Below, piece by piece: positions 26,640-34,827 of a DNA stretch of 64,000 bases. How positions within the stretch are numbered: the stretch's first letter is position 1; every line of letters begins with the position of its first letter. This DNA is from Cellulomonas sp. S1-8 (GTDB lineage Bacteria > Actinomycetota > Actinomycetes > Actinomycetales > Cellulomonadaceae), in assembly GCF_026184235.1 (NCBI RefSeq), contig NZ_CP110806.1, positions 868,001 to 932,000 of the forward strand. Direction: 5' to 3'. The translations under genes were made by a program, and so were the position numbers. The notes beneath the pieces are model-generated. The model saw only the letters and a list, made by a program, of their open reading frames with translations. It did not search any database and was not told where the DNA came from.

Positions 26640-28262
26640 TCATGCGTCGACGGGTGTCCCCGGGGTCGCCCGTCGGCTCGCCGCGACGACGTGCCCGTGC
26701 GCCGCGTGGGCGTCCTGACGACCCGTCTCGACCGCTCGCACGACATCCCCCACCCGGGCCTGCAGCCGTTGCGCCTCCCGCTCGACGAACTCCACGCTGC
26801 GCGTCGCGCGGACGGCGTCCTGACGGGAGCGCTGCACGCGTCCGGCGACGCGCGCCACGGCCGCGATCGTCAGGGCGCCGGCCACGATCGCGGAGAGCCA
26901 GCGCAGGTCGCTGCCGTCCACGGCCGTCGCGAGCCAGAAGAGCGCGGCGCCGACGGCGCAGCCGGTCGTCACCCACGTCTCGCGGCGGGTACGCGGGTGC
27001 TGCGGTGTGCGCGCGTTCACCAGCGCCTCGTCCTGGCCGTCGACGGGTCCGGTGGGGCGGGCCCGCAGGGTCACCCCCAGGGCGGTCGCCTCGAGGTGGT
27101 CGGGCGGCGGCACGTCGGCGTCGCGCAGGTACGTGTCCGCGATCGTCACCCACCACGGTGCGGACGCGTCACGGGCGACGGCACCGGTCGGGTCGTGGCG
27201 CGTCAGGGCGTCCTCGCGCAGGAGCGTCAGCAGGTCCCCGGCCGGGGCGTTCCAGGCCGGCCCGGGCGCTGACGACCCGGTGACGACTGCCTCGAGCTCG
27301 GCGATGCGGGTCATGAGCACGTGCTCCTCCTCGGCGCCCTCGTCGACGAGCGAGCGCAGGACCGCCACCAGCTCGTCGACCGTCGCGTCCGCAGCAGCGT
27401 CCGCGTCCGCGTCGAGGGTCGGCGTCGTCGCGTCGCGGCCGTCGAGCAGGGCGCCCAGCGCCCGGAGCGCGGTCGTCGCCTGCTGCATCTGCGCGACCAG
27501 GGAGGCACCTGGGTCGGAGGTGCGGGCGGCGGCGGCGCCGCGGCCCGCGGTCTGGCGCACCTGGTCCGTCCACGCCGCGACGGTCTGCTCGACCGTCGCC
27601 GCCGGGAGCGCGTCGACGGCCGCCCGCAACCGCGTCAGCAGCACGTCCCGGGCGTCGGGTCCCAGCCGGCCCTCGGCGGCGGCCACCCACACGGCACGCT
27701 GGGCGCGCGTCACCGGGTAGGCGGGGTCGAGCGTGCCGAGCGCGTCGGACGACCAGCGGGCCACGAGGTCCACGCGCCCGCAGGCCGCACCGGCGACCGT
27801 CAGGAACGTGGCCGTGCGGCCCCGGTCGATCGCGGCGCCGCGGTCCGCGGCGCTGGCGTCGTCGGGTCCCAGGGCGCCCAGGGCGTCGGCCAGCCAGTAG
27901 CCGGGGGCGGCGGGTGCGCCGGCGACGTCCAGGACGGGACCGTCGTCGCCGGTGGTCGTCCCGAGCGCGACGAGCCGCGCACGGGTCGCCTGCCGCACGA
28001 GGGCCGGCCCGGCGACGAGCGAGAGCTGGTCGCGCAGCGAGCTGAGCTCGACGAACGCGTCGAACGCCTCGCTCAGCCGCGCGAGCCGTGTCTCGATGGA
28101 CCCCCGCAGGGACGCCAGGTCGCTGCGCATCGCCGCGGCGGTGCGGTGCTGGTGGGACAGGGAGGAGCGCATCCGGTCGACGTCGTCCGTGAGCTCGCGG
28201 AGCCGACGCGACTGCGCGTGGTCCGACTCCTGCATCCAGCCACCGAACGGGTTGTCGGTCAT
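26640..28262 (-). CDS. Unknown coiled-coil protein with two C-terminal membrane helices
   Basis: The 540-residue protein begins MTDNPFGGWMQESDHAQSRR, continues with a strongly helical segment (residues 15-80) of coiled-coil character, and has a long Ala/Asp/Leu-rich helical middle. Near residues 430-485 are two hydrophobic helices (VGAALFWLATAV and AIVAGALTIAAVA). The last 55 residues form another basic helix, with VEFVEREAQRLQARV. Both ends would lie in the cytoplasm. GAGGAG precedes the ATG. It is divergent from the cold-shock operon. I do not recognise the family and assign no function. Confidence 0.75.
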   Translation of the reverse strand: MTDNPFGGWMQESDHAQSRRLRELTDDVDRMRSSLSHQHRTAAAMRSDLASLRGSIETRLARLSEAFDAFVELSSLRDQLSLVAGPALVRQATRARLVALGTTTGDDGPVLDVAGAPAAPGYWLADALGALGPDDASAADRGAAIDRGRTATFLTVAGAACGRVDLVARWSSDALGTLDPAYPVTRAQRAVWVAAAEGRLGPDARDVLLTRLRAAVDALPAATVEQTVAAWTDQVRQTAGRGAAAARTSDPGASLVAQMQQATTALRALGALLDGRDATTPTLDADADAAADATVDELVAVLRSLVDEGAEEEHVLMTRIAELEAVVTGSSAPGPAWNAPAGDLLTLLREDALTRHDPTGAVARDASAPWWVTIADTYLRDADVPPPDHLEATALGVTLRARPTGPVDGQDEALVNARTPQHPRTRRETWVTTGCAVGAALFWLATAVDGSDLRWLSAIVAGALTIAAVARVAGRVQRSRQDAVRATRSVEFVEREAQRLQARVGDVVRAVETGRQDAHAAHGHVVAASRRATPGTPVDA

Positions 28263-28393
28263 CAGCACGCTCCTCACGGGTCGCCGCGAGGGTAGTGCCC
28301 CGCGCGCGGCGAGCAATGCGCGTGCGCGGCCCGGTAGCCTGGGGGCGTCCGGCGCGACGCGCCATGGACGTGCCCGCGTATCGAGGAGCAGCA

Positions 28394-28777
28394 GTGCCCA
28401 CCGGCAAGGTCAAGTGGTTCGACACCGAGCGTGGTTTCGGCTTCATCGCCGGCGACGACGGCGGTGAGGTGTTCCTGCACGCGTCGGCGCTGCCCGTGGG
28501 CGTCACCGCCCCCAAGCCGGGGACGAAGGTCGAGTTCGGGGTGGCCGACGGCCGCCGCGGCCCGCAGGCCCTGTCCGTCACGGTGCTGGACCCCGTGCCG
28601 TCGGTCGTGCGCTCCAAGCGTCCCCCGGCGGAGGAGATGGCCGTGGTCGTCGAGGACCTGATCAAGGTGCTCGACAACGTCGGCAACGACCTGCGCCGCG
28701 GCCGCTACCCCGAGGGTCAGCGCTCCGCCCAGTTCGCCACGCTGCTGCGCGGCGTCGCCGACAAGCTCGAGTCCTGA
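28394..28777 (+). CDS. Cold-shock domain protein with C-terminal extension
   Basis: The 127-residue protein carries an N-terminal cold-shock domain (residues 1-65) with both RNP motifs: KVKWFDTERGFGFI and EVFLHASAL. A helical extension of about 60 residues follows, typical of long actinobacterial Csp proteins. It would bind single-stranded nucleic acid and act as an RNA chaperone. The GTG start has GAGGAG upstream. One base after its stop begins the DUF3027 gene, so the three genes to 32773 form one transcription unit. Confidence 0.93.
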   Translation: MPTGKVKWFDTERGFGFIAGDDGGEVFLHASALPVGVTAPKPGTKVEFGVADGRRGPQALSVTVLDPVPSVVRSKRPPAEEMAVVVEDLIKVLDNVGNDLRRGRYPEGQRSAQFATLLRGVADKLES

Positions 28778-28778
28778 C

Positions 28779-29729
28779 GTGGCTGCCGTCAAGGACGCCG
28801 TCCTGGAGCGTGCCGTCGACCTCGCACGCGAGGTCGCGGTCGAGATCGCGGAGGAGCCGGCGGACGTCGGCGAGTACCTCGGTGCCGTCCGCGAGGACGA
28901 CCGGCTCGTGTCGCACCGCTTCGCGTGCACGGCGCGCGGCTACCGCGGGTGGGCCTGGACCGTCACGGTCGCACGTGTGCCGCGCGGCCGGACCGCGACG
29001 GTCTGCGAGGCCGAGCTGCTGCCGGGCGACGACGCGATCCTCGCGCGCCCGTGGCTGCCGTGGTCGCAGCGGCTGCGTCCCGGTGACATCGGCGCGGGCG
29101 ACGTCCTGCCCTTCCGCCCGGACGACCCGCGCCTCGAGCCGGGCTTCACCCCGACGGGCGACCCGGAGATCGACGAGGTCGCGATCGACGAGCTCGCGCT
29201 CGCGCGCGTCCGCGTCCTGTCGCCGCAGGGCATCGACGAGGCGGCGGAGCGTTGGTACCGCGGCACGCGTGGCCCGACGACGCCCGGCGCGGTCGCCTCG
29301 GCCGCGGCGTGCGCGACGTGCGGGTTCCTGGTGCCGCTGCAGGGCTCGCTGGGCACGCTGTTCGCGGTGTGCGCCAACGAGTGGTCGCCTGACGACGGCA
29401 AGGTCGTGAGCCTCGACCACGGCTGCGGCGCGCACTCCGAGACGGACGTCGACGCGCTGCCCAGCGAGTGGCCCGCCTCGGACCCGCTGTACGACGAGAC
29501 CGCCATCGACCTCATCGAGCGCCCGGCTCCCGCGGCGGAGCAGCCCGTGGCCGACCCCGTGGCCGAGGCGGACGAGCCCGACTCCCAGCCCGACGAGCCC
29601 GACGCCCCCGAGGCGGACGAGCCCGACTCCCAGCCCGACGACGCTCCCCCCGCGGACGCCGACGAGCACTCCGGCGAGCACACGCCCGACCAGCACACCC
29701 ACGACCAGCACCTCCCCGACGGGTCGTGA
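28779..29729 (+). CDS. DUF3027 domain protein
   Basis: The 316-residue protein matches the actinobacterial DUF3027 family: an N-terminal helix, ADVGEYLGAVREDDRLVSHRF, then GYRGWAWTVTVARVPRG and LPGDDAILARPWLPW. A Cys-containing segment (ACATCGFLVPLQGSLGTLF, then a VCANEW and HGCGAHSE) near residues 185-225 could bind a metal. The last 70 residues are an acidic disordered tail in which ADEPDSQPD is repeated twice. It starts with GTG right after the cold-shock gene, and its TGA overlaps the GTG of the ATPase gene. The function is unknown, but the tight coupling predicts a shared task. Confidence 0.9.
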   Translation: MAAVKDAVLERAVDLAREVAVEIAEEPADVGEYLGAVREDDRLVSHRFACTARGYRGWAWTVTVARVPRGRTATVCEAELLPGDDAILARPWLPWSQRLRPGDIGAGDVLPFRPDDPRLEPGFTPTGDPEIDEVAIDELALARVRVLSPQGIDEAAERWYRGTRGPTTPGAVASAAACATCGFLVPLQGSLGTLFAVCANEWSPDDGKVVSLDHGCGAHSETDVDALPSEWPASDPLYDETAIDLIERPAPAAEQPVADPVAEADEPDSQPDEPDAPEADEPDSQPDDAPPADADEHSGEHTPDQHTHDQHLPDGS

Positions 29730-32700
29730 CCACGGACGTCTTCGGCACGGCCGCGTTGCGCGGTGCGGTGCTGGAGGCGTGGCGGGCGTCGCCGACGCGG
29801 TTGCGGGAGGACGCCAACACCGAGGAGGACCACGCCCGCGGGTACTACCGCGACCGGGTGCTGGTCGAGCTCGCGCAGAACGCCGCGGACGCGGCCACCC
29901 GCGCGGGCGTCCCGGGGCGCCTGCTGCTGCGCCTGGGAGCCGCGGACGACGGCACCACCGTGCTGGTCGCCGCGAACACTGGTGCACCCCTGGACGCGGC
30001 GGGTGTCGCGTCGTTGGCGTCGCTGCGGGCGTCGGCCAAGCGGGACGCGGGCACCGGGACGGTCGGGCGCTTCGGGGTGGGGTTCGCGGCGGTGCGGTCG
30101 GTCGCCGACGAGGTGACGGTGTGCTCGACGACGGGCGGGGTGCGGTTCTCGCTGGCGGACACCGCGGAGGTCCTCCAGGACGTCGCGGCGCAGGAGGCCG
30201 GCCACGGGCGCACGGCCCTGGCGGACGAGGTGCGCCGGCGTGACGGGTCGCTGCCGGCGCTGCGGCTGCCGTGGCCCACGCAGGGCCGTCCGCCCGCGGG
30301 GTACGACACGGCGGTCGTGCTGCAGCTGCGGGACGAGGTCGTGCGCGAGGAGGTCCGGGCGCTGCTCGACGCGGTGGACGACGTGCTGCTGCTCGCGCTG
30401 CCGGGTCTGGTCGAGGTGCTCGTCGACGTCGAGGACGCCGGGCCGCGCCGCCTCGCGGACGTCGCGGAGCGCTGGGACGTCCTGACGGTCGAGGGCGAGG
30501 TGCCCCTCGCGCTGGTGGCGGACCGCCCGGTCGAGGAGCGCGGTGAGCGGTCGTGGCGCGTGACGTGGGCGCTGCCGCGCGACGGGGCGGACGTGCCGCG
30601 GGTGGTGCACGCGCCGACCCCCACGGACGAGCCGTGCTCGCTGCCGGCGGTGCTGGTGGCGACGCTGCCGCTGGACCCGTCGCGTCGGCACGTGGTGCCG
30701 GGGCCGCTGACGGACGCGGTGGTCGAGCACGCGGGGCAGGCGTACGCGGAGCTCGTGGGCCGGGCCGCTGCCGCGGGGCGGGACGCGACGGCGCTGGTGC
30801 CGACGGGCCTGGCGGCGGGTGCGGTGGACGCGGACCTGCGGGAGCGGGCGGTCGAGGCGCTGGTGCGCACGCCGCTGCTGGTCGCGGCGTCGCCGACGGA
30901 CCCGCTGGTCACGCCGCTGCGCGCGACGATGGTGCGGGACCTCCCCGACGGGCCGGCGGTCGCGGCGCTGGGTGCGCTGGTCGCGGGGCTGGTCCGGGTG
31001 CCGCCGTCGGGTGCGGCGGCGGCGCGCACGCTGGGCGTCGAGGTGCGCTCGCTCGCGGACGTCGTCGACGAGCTGCCGACGGGCGGCGACGTCGACTGGC
31101 CGGCCCTGTACGACGCGCTGGACCTCGCCGCGCAGGACGCGACCGCGCGCGAGGGCCTGGCGTCCCTGCCGGTGCCGCTCACGGACGGCCGGGTGGTGCG
31201 CGGGCCGCGGGGGGTCGTCGTGCTCGACGACGACGTGGCGGGGCTTGAGCCGGCCACCCTGGACGCGCTGCGCTCGTGGGGGCTACGGGTCGCGCACCCC
31301 GCGGTGGTGCGGCCGCTGCTCGCCCGCCTGGGGGCGCAGCGGCTGGACGCGGCGGGCCTGCTGGGGCACGCGGCGCTGCGCGCGGCGGTCCTGGGACAGG
31401 CCGACGACGACGACCTGGAGCGCGCCGACGAGGTGACGGCGGCGGTCCTCGACGTCGTCGGGGCCGCGGGTGCGGTGCCGCCGGAGGCCGCCGGGTGGCT
31501 GGGGCTGCTGACGCTCGACGCGGCGGACGGCGAGCCGGCACCGGCGCACGGCCTGGTGCTGCCGGGCGGGCCGGCGGCGCGGCTGCTGGACGACCGGGTG
31601 CTCGCACCCGTCGCCGCGGCCGTCGTCGAGCGGTGGGGCCGGGACGTGCTCGCGGGTGTGGGCGTGCGGGACGACCTGGTGGTGACGACCGTGCCCGACG
31701 TCGTCGCGGGCGCCGTGCCGGACGACGAGGGCGACGACGGCGCGGCGCTGGCGGCCGCGTCCCTGGACGGCTGGGCGGAGTACGTCGACGACCTGGCGGA
31801 CCTCCTGGACGCCGGCTCGTACTGCGGGGACGTGGCCGCGGTCGCGGACCTGGACGCCGTCGACGACGAGCGCTGGCCGGACCTGCTCGCGCACGTGGCG
31901 CGTACGCCGGCGCTGCGGGCCGCCCTCGTGACGCCGGTGCGCGGCGAGGGTGCCGTGGCGACCGCGCCGTCGTACACGGCGTGGTGGCTGAGCACGCGTG
32001 CGGACCTGGGGCTGCCCGAGGTGTTCGCGCTGCCGGGCGCGGCGGGGCTGCCCGCGGCGCTCGTGCCGCCCGCGCCGGACGTGCTGCACGGCCTGGACGC
32101 CACCGCGCTGCGCGCGCTCGGCGGGGTGGGGTCGCTCGCCGAGGTGCCCGCGGCGCGCTGGCCGGCGGTGCTGGAACGGCTTGGCCCGGTCGGGACGCCC
32201 GTGCCGCTGGACGTCGCCGGGCACCTGTGGCGGGCGTGGGCGGCCGGGGCGGGGCCGGTGGAGCCGCCGGCCGTGGTCGTGGCGCTGACGGGCCCGGGGA
32301 CGGCGCAGGTCGTGCAGGACGCGGTCGTCGCGGACGACCCGCGGTGGTGGCAGCGCGCCGGCGCGGACGACGTGCCGGTCGTGCCCGTGCCGCCGGGGAC
32401 GGACGCGGCGACGGTCGCGGACCTGCTGGACCTGCCGCTGGCGTCGTCGCAGGTGGACGCCCACGACCTCGACGCGGGCGCCCTCGATGCCGGCGACGGC
32501 GACCCGGAGGACGTGCCGGAGGCCCTCGCGGCGCTGCTGCCCGACGTGCCGGCGGTGTGGTGGCGGCACGACGACCTGGTCGTGGCCGGAGTGGCCGTCG
32601 GGTGGTGGGTCGTCGGCGACGGTGCGGGCGCGCAGGTGCACGCGGTGCACACGGCGGGGCTGGCGTCCGGTCTGGCGTGGGCGGCGGGCCGGTGGGCGTC

Positions 32701-32773
32701 GCGCGGCGCGGTCGAGGCGCTGCTCGCGGACCCCGACGACGGGGACGCGGCACTGGGTGTCGTTCTGGGATGA
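29726..32773 (+). CDS. Sacsin-like GHKL ATPase-domain protein
   Basis: The 1015-residue protein has an N-terminal HSP90-like (GHKL) ATPase domain of the sacsin type. The N box is RVLVELAQNAADA near residue 50, a NTGAPLDAAGV loop follows, and the G2 box is GTVGRFGVGFAAVRSV near residue 115. The remaining 850 residues are Ala/Val/Asp-rich with no catalytic motif I recognise, and they probably form a client- or partner-binding scaffold. The GTG at 29726 overlaps the DUF3027 stop as GTGA. Longer frames upstream would run through DUF3027 and are rejected. The activity is presumed to be ATP-dependent conformational clamping, as in HSP90 relatives. Confidence 0.88.
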   Translation: MTTDVFGTAALRGAVLEAWRASPTRLREDANTEEDHARGYYRDRVLVELAQNAADAATRAGVPGRLLLRLGAADDGTTVLVAANTGAPLDAAGVASLASLRASAKRDAGTGTVGRFGVGFAAVRSVADEVTVCSTTGGVRFSLADTAEVLQDVAAQEAGHGRTALADEVRRRDGSLPALRLPWPTQGRPPAGYDTAVVLQLRDEVVREEVRALLDAVDDVLLLALPGLVEVLVDVEDAGPRRLADVAERWDVLTVEGEVPLALVADRPVEERGERSWRVTWALPRDGADVPRVVHAPTPTDEPCSLPAVLVATLPLDPSRRHVVPGPLTDAVVEHAGQAYAELVGRAAAAGRDATALVPTGLAAGAVDADLRERAVEALVRTPLLVAASPTDPLVTPLRATMVRDLPDGPAVAALGALVAGLVRVPPSGAAAARTLGVEVRSLADVVDELPTGGDVDWPALYDALDLAAQDATAREGLASLPVPLTDGRVVRGPRGVVVLDDDVAGLEPATLDALRSWGLRVAHPAVVRPLLARLGAQRLDAAGLLGHAALRAAVLGQADDDDLERADEVTAAVLDVVGAAGAVPPEAAGWLGLLTLDAADGEPAPAHGLVLPGGPAARLLDDRVLAPVAAAVVERWGRDVLAGVGVRDDLVVTTVPDVVAGAVPDDEGDDGAALAAASLDGWAEYVDDLADLLDAGSYCGDVAAVADLDAVDDERWPDLLAHVARTPALRAALVTPVRGEGAVATAPSYTAWWLSTRADLGLPEVFALPGAAGLPAALVPPAPDVLHGLDATALRALGGVGSLAEVPAARWPAVLERLGPVGTPVPLDVAGHLWRAWAAGAGPVEPPAVVVALTGPGTAQVVQDAVVADDPRWWQRAGADDVPVVPVPPGTDAATVADLLDLPLASSQVDAHDLDAGALDAGDGDPEDVPEALAALLPDVPAVWWRHDDLVVAGVAVGWWVVGDGAGAQVHAVHTAGLASGLAWAAGRWASRGAVEALLADPDDGDAALGVVLG

Positions 32774-32776
32774 ATC

Positions 32777-32823
32777 GCCCGATCGGGCATGAACTACCGA
32801 TAAAGGTCACGGTCGGGTAACGT
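32777..32823 (+). promoter_or_regulatory. 12-bp palindrome and leaderless -10 before CAP gene
   Basis: GCCCGATCGGGC at 32777-32788 is a perfect palindrome between the ATPase stop and the CAP gene. TAACGT at 32818-32823 lies exactly seven bases before the GTG at 32831, so the CAP transcript is probably leaderless. The palindrome would be centred about 48 bp before that start and could be an operator or a weak terminator for the upstream operon. Confidence 0.45.
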
Positions 32824-32830
32824 CCACGAC

Positions 32831-33631
32831 GTGCCCGAACCCCGACGTCGCGAGATCCGTCGCTGGCGGGAGCGTCGAGCCCACCGGACCCGCCGGGTGC
32901 GGCTGGTCGGGACAGTGGGCGTCCTCGTCGTCGCGATGGGTCTGCTCCTGACCGCCGCGCCCGGCGCGTACGCCCCGACCCAGACCGTGACCCTCGCGCT
33001 GACGTCCGGTGACCTGGTGGGCCGCATGGGCGACATCGCCTCGCGCGGCGGCGAGCGCCCTCTGGCGACGGACCCGGCGACGAGCTCCGCGACACCGGAG
33101 ACCACCGCACCGCCGGCACCCGAGGCTCCGCCGCCCGACGCCCCGGCACCCGAGGCCGCACCGTCCACGGCCCCGCCGTCCGGTGCCGCCGCGCCCGCAC
33201 CCCGGCCGCAGCCCCCCGCCCAGGCGGCCGCACCGGAGGTGGCGCCGGCGGCCGCCGAGCCGTCCGACCCGGGCGCCGCGCAGTCCGCCGAGATCGTCGC
33301 GCTCACCAACGCCGAGCGGGCCGCTGCCGGGCTCCCGGCGCTCGCGGTGTCGGCGTGCGCGACCGACCAGGCGGTCGCCCGCGGGTCGCTGCTGGTGGCC
33401 GAGGGGCGCTTCGAGCACGACCCGCTGGGCCCGATCCTCGAGGCCTGCGCCTCGCGGACCGTGGGGGAGAACCTGTCGCTCGGCTACTCCGGGGCGCAGG
33501 CCGCGGTGACGGGGTGGATGAACTCGCAGGGACACCGCGAGAACATCCTGCGGGGGTCGTTCTCGCAGATCGGCGTGGGGTGCGTGTCGGGTCAGCGCGG
33601 CTGGCTGTGCGTGCAGGTGTTCCTGGGCTGA
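32831..33631 (+). CDS. Membrane-anchored CAP-domain protein
   Basis: The 266-residue protein has a strongly basic N-terminus and one hydrophobic helix near residues 24-46, serving as signal or anchor. A Pro/Ala-rich spacer of about 90 residues leads to a C-terminal CAP (SCP/PR1) domain. CAP marks are EIVALTNAERAAAGLPAL, the GENLSLGYSG segment and GWMNSQGHRENILRGSFSQI, followed by VGCVSGQRGWLCVQVF. Bacterial CAP proteins are extracellular, with roles in cell-wall or metal binding that are mostly undefined. The gene is convergent with the DUF2530 gene, six bases apart. It resembles the shorter CAP lipoprotein at 53171-53671. Confidence 0.88.
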   Translation: MPEPRRREIRRWRERRAHRTRRVRLVGTVGVLVVAMGLLLTAAPGAYAPTQTVTLALTSGDLVGRMGDIASRGGERPLATDPATSSATPETTAPPAPEAPPPDAPAPEAAPSTAPPSGAAAPAPRPQPPAQAAAPEVAPAAAEPSDPGAAQSAEIVALTNAERAAAGLPALAVSACATDQAVARGSLLVAEGRFEHDPLGPILEACASRTVGENLSLGYSGAQAAVTGWMNSQGHRENILRGSFSQIGVGCVSGQRGWLCVQVFLG

Positions 33632-33637
33632 GGCCGG

Positions 33638-33931
33638 TCAGGCCGCGTGCTCGTCCTCGTGACCCGGGCGGATCATCGCACCGGAGCCGTCGGCCGCGAG
33701 GTGCCCGCTGCGGCGGGCCCACAGCACGCCGAGGAGCCCGAGCACCACGCCGGCGCCGCACATCGCGACCCAGGTGCCGGGCACCGAGCCCAGGCGCCAC
33801 AGCACGCCGGTGACGACCATCGCGACCGCCCACACACCCGTCCCGACGCCCATGACGCGCGCCAGGTCGACGTCGATCGGTGGTGGTGAGGTGCGCTGAG
33901 GGTGCATCAGGGTGTCGATGACGCGGGGCAC
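33638..33931 (-). CDS. DUF2530 small membrane protein
   Basis: The 97-residue protein fits the DUF2530 family of small actinobacterial membrane proteins. A short cytoplasmic N-terminus with PPPIDVDLARVMGVG is followed by two transmembrane helices (VWAVAMVVTGVLW and AGVVLGLLGVLWA) and a polar tail with histidines and acidic residues. The GTG at 33931 is chosen because TACGAT lies six bases upstream, giving a leaderless start. The function is unknown. Confidence 0.82.
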   Translation of the reverse strand: MPRVIDTLMHPQRTSPPPIDVDLARVMGVGTGVWAVAMVVTGVLWRLGSVPGTWVAMCGAGVVLGLLGVLWARRSGHLAADGSGAMIRPGHEDEHAA

Positions 33932-33937
33932 GGCCCG

Positions 33938-33943
33938 ATCGTA
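33938..33943 (-). promoter_or_regulatory. -10-like hexamer TACGAT, leaderless start
   Basis: TACGAT on the minus strand lies six bases before the GTG at 33931, with no ribosome binding site. A weaker hexamer, CATCAT at 34552-34557, stands seven bases before the phosphatase start in the same way. Confidence 0.4.
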
Positions 33944-33974
33944 GTGGGCCCGCCCCGGGCCGTGGGGACGTCCG

Positions 33975-34544
33975 TCAGCGCACCAGCGCGGCGGCGATCG
34001 TGTCGACGGCGGGGGCGATCTCCTCGTACGACGCCAGGTACACGGCGTCGGACTGGCCGTACGGGTCGAACACGTCGTCGTCGCCCAGCCCGGCGACGTG
34101 CCGCACCCCTGCCGCCAGCGCCGGCAGGGCCCGCAGCCGCGCGGCGGGCGTGTCGCCCGCGGCGTGCAGCGTCTCGAGGTCGAGGTGCGCGACGAGGCGC
34201 GCGAGCTCACGCAGCGTGAAGGTGCGGCGCACGGCCGCGGGCACCAGCTCCACGATCGCGGTGCGGTGGCTGCGGGTGAGGGCGAGCACGAGGTCGGCGT
34301 CGCGCACGAGCTCGGCGGTGAGCTGCTGCGCGGTGAACCCGGAGGCGTCGGCGCCCGCGGACTGCAGGAGCGGGACCATCGGGGCGGAGACGGGGTTGCC
34401 GACGACGGCGTGCGTGCCGGCCGACGCGACCTGGACGTCGGTCCCCGCGAGGCGGGCCGCGAGCAGCCGCTCGACCACTGGCGAGCGGCAGATGTTGCCG
34501 GTGCAGACCGCGAGGATCCGTGCGGGGGTCTCGGTGGACGTCAT
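33975..34544 (-). CDS. Low-molecular-weight protein-tyrosine phosphatase (Wzb-like)
   Basis: The 189-residue enzyme has the family P-loop near its N-terminus (AVCTGNICRSP, with the nucleophile Cys and the Arg-Ser) and the general-acid Asp in DDVFDPYGQSDAVY near residue 160. The length is slightly above the usual 150-160. Such enzymes dephosphorylate bacterial tyrosine kinases and sugar enzymes. It lies between the two EPS loci and is the only tyrosine phosphatase in the window. The intact BY-kinase at 51516-53075, with its tyrosine cluster, is the obvious partner, which is inference. The ATG at 34544 lacks a clear ribosome binding site and may be leaderless. Confidence 0.93.
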   Translation of the reverse strand: MTSTETPARILAVCTGNICRSPVVERLLAARLAGTDVQVASAGTHAVVGNPVSAPMVPLLQSAGADASGFTAQQLTAELVRDADLVLALTRSHRTAIVELVPAAVRRTFTLRELARLVAHLDLETLHAAGDTPAARLRALPALAAGVRHVAGLGDDDVFDPYGQSDAVYLASYEEIAPAVDTIAAALVR

Positions 34545-34827
34545 GGGCCCGATGATGCCCGACGACCAGCGTCCGGCGCCCCTCTTCAGCGGGCGATATC
34601 GCGGTAGGACCGCAGGTCGGCGGCGGTTTGTCGGTCCTTGTCGGACACTCCCGGCAGCCCCGGCTCCGGCGTGACGACCACACGTGGCGCCGCGCAGGCG
34701 AGGGCGGCATCTGTCACGGCGGGCGCGGGTGCGCCTGACCCGGTGGTCGGGCGTCCGGCGGTTACCATCGCACCAGGTGCATCGGGGGGCACACCCCCGA
34801 CGACCGTTCGCGGGGGCGGAGGAGCGC
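34545..34827. other. Divergent intergenic region, phosphatase versus DUF4012
   Basis: About 280 bases separate the two divergent genes. It holds CATCAT as a possible -10 for the phosphatase, TACCAT at 34763-34768 as a possible -10 toward the right, and a G-rich hairpin (CGGGGG, five-base loop, CCCCCG) at about 34783-34798 just upstream of the DUF4012 ribosome binding site. A 43-codon minus-strand frame at 34586-34717 is possible but unsupported. Confidence 0.35.

Noticed and set aside
34586..34717. 43-codon minus-strand frame ending in a natural-looking polar segment
   Set aside because: It has no ribosome binding site or recognisable family and lies in a promoter-containing region; kept only as a possible leader peptide.
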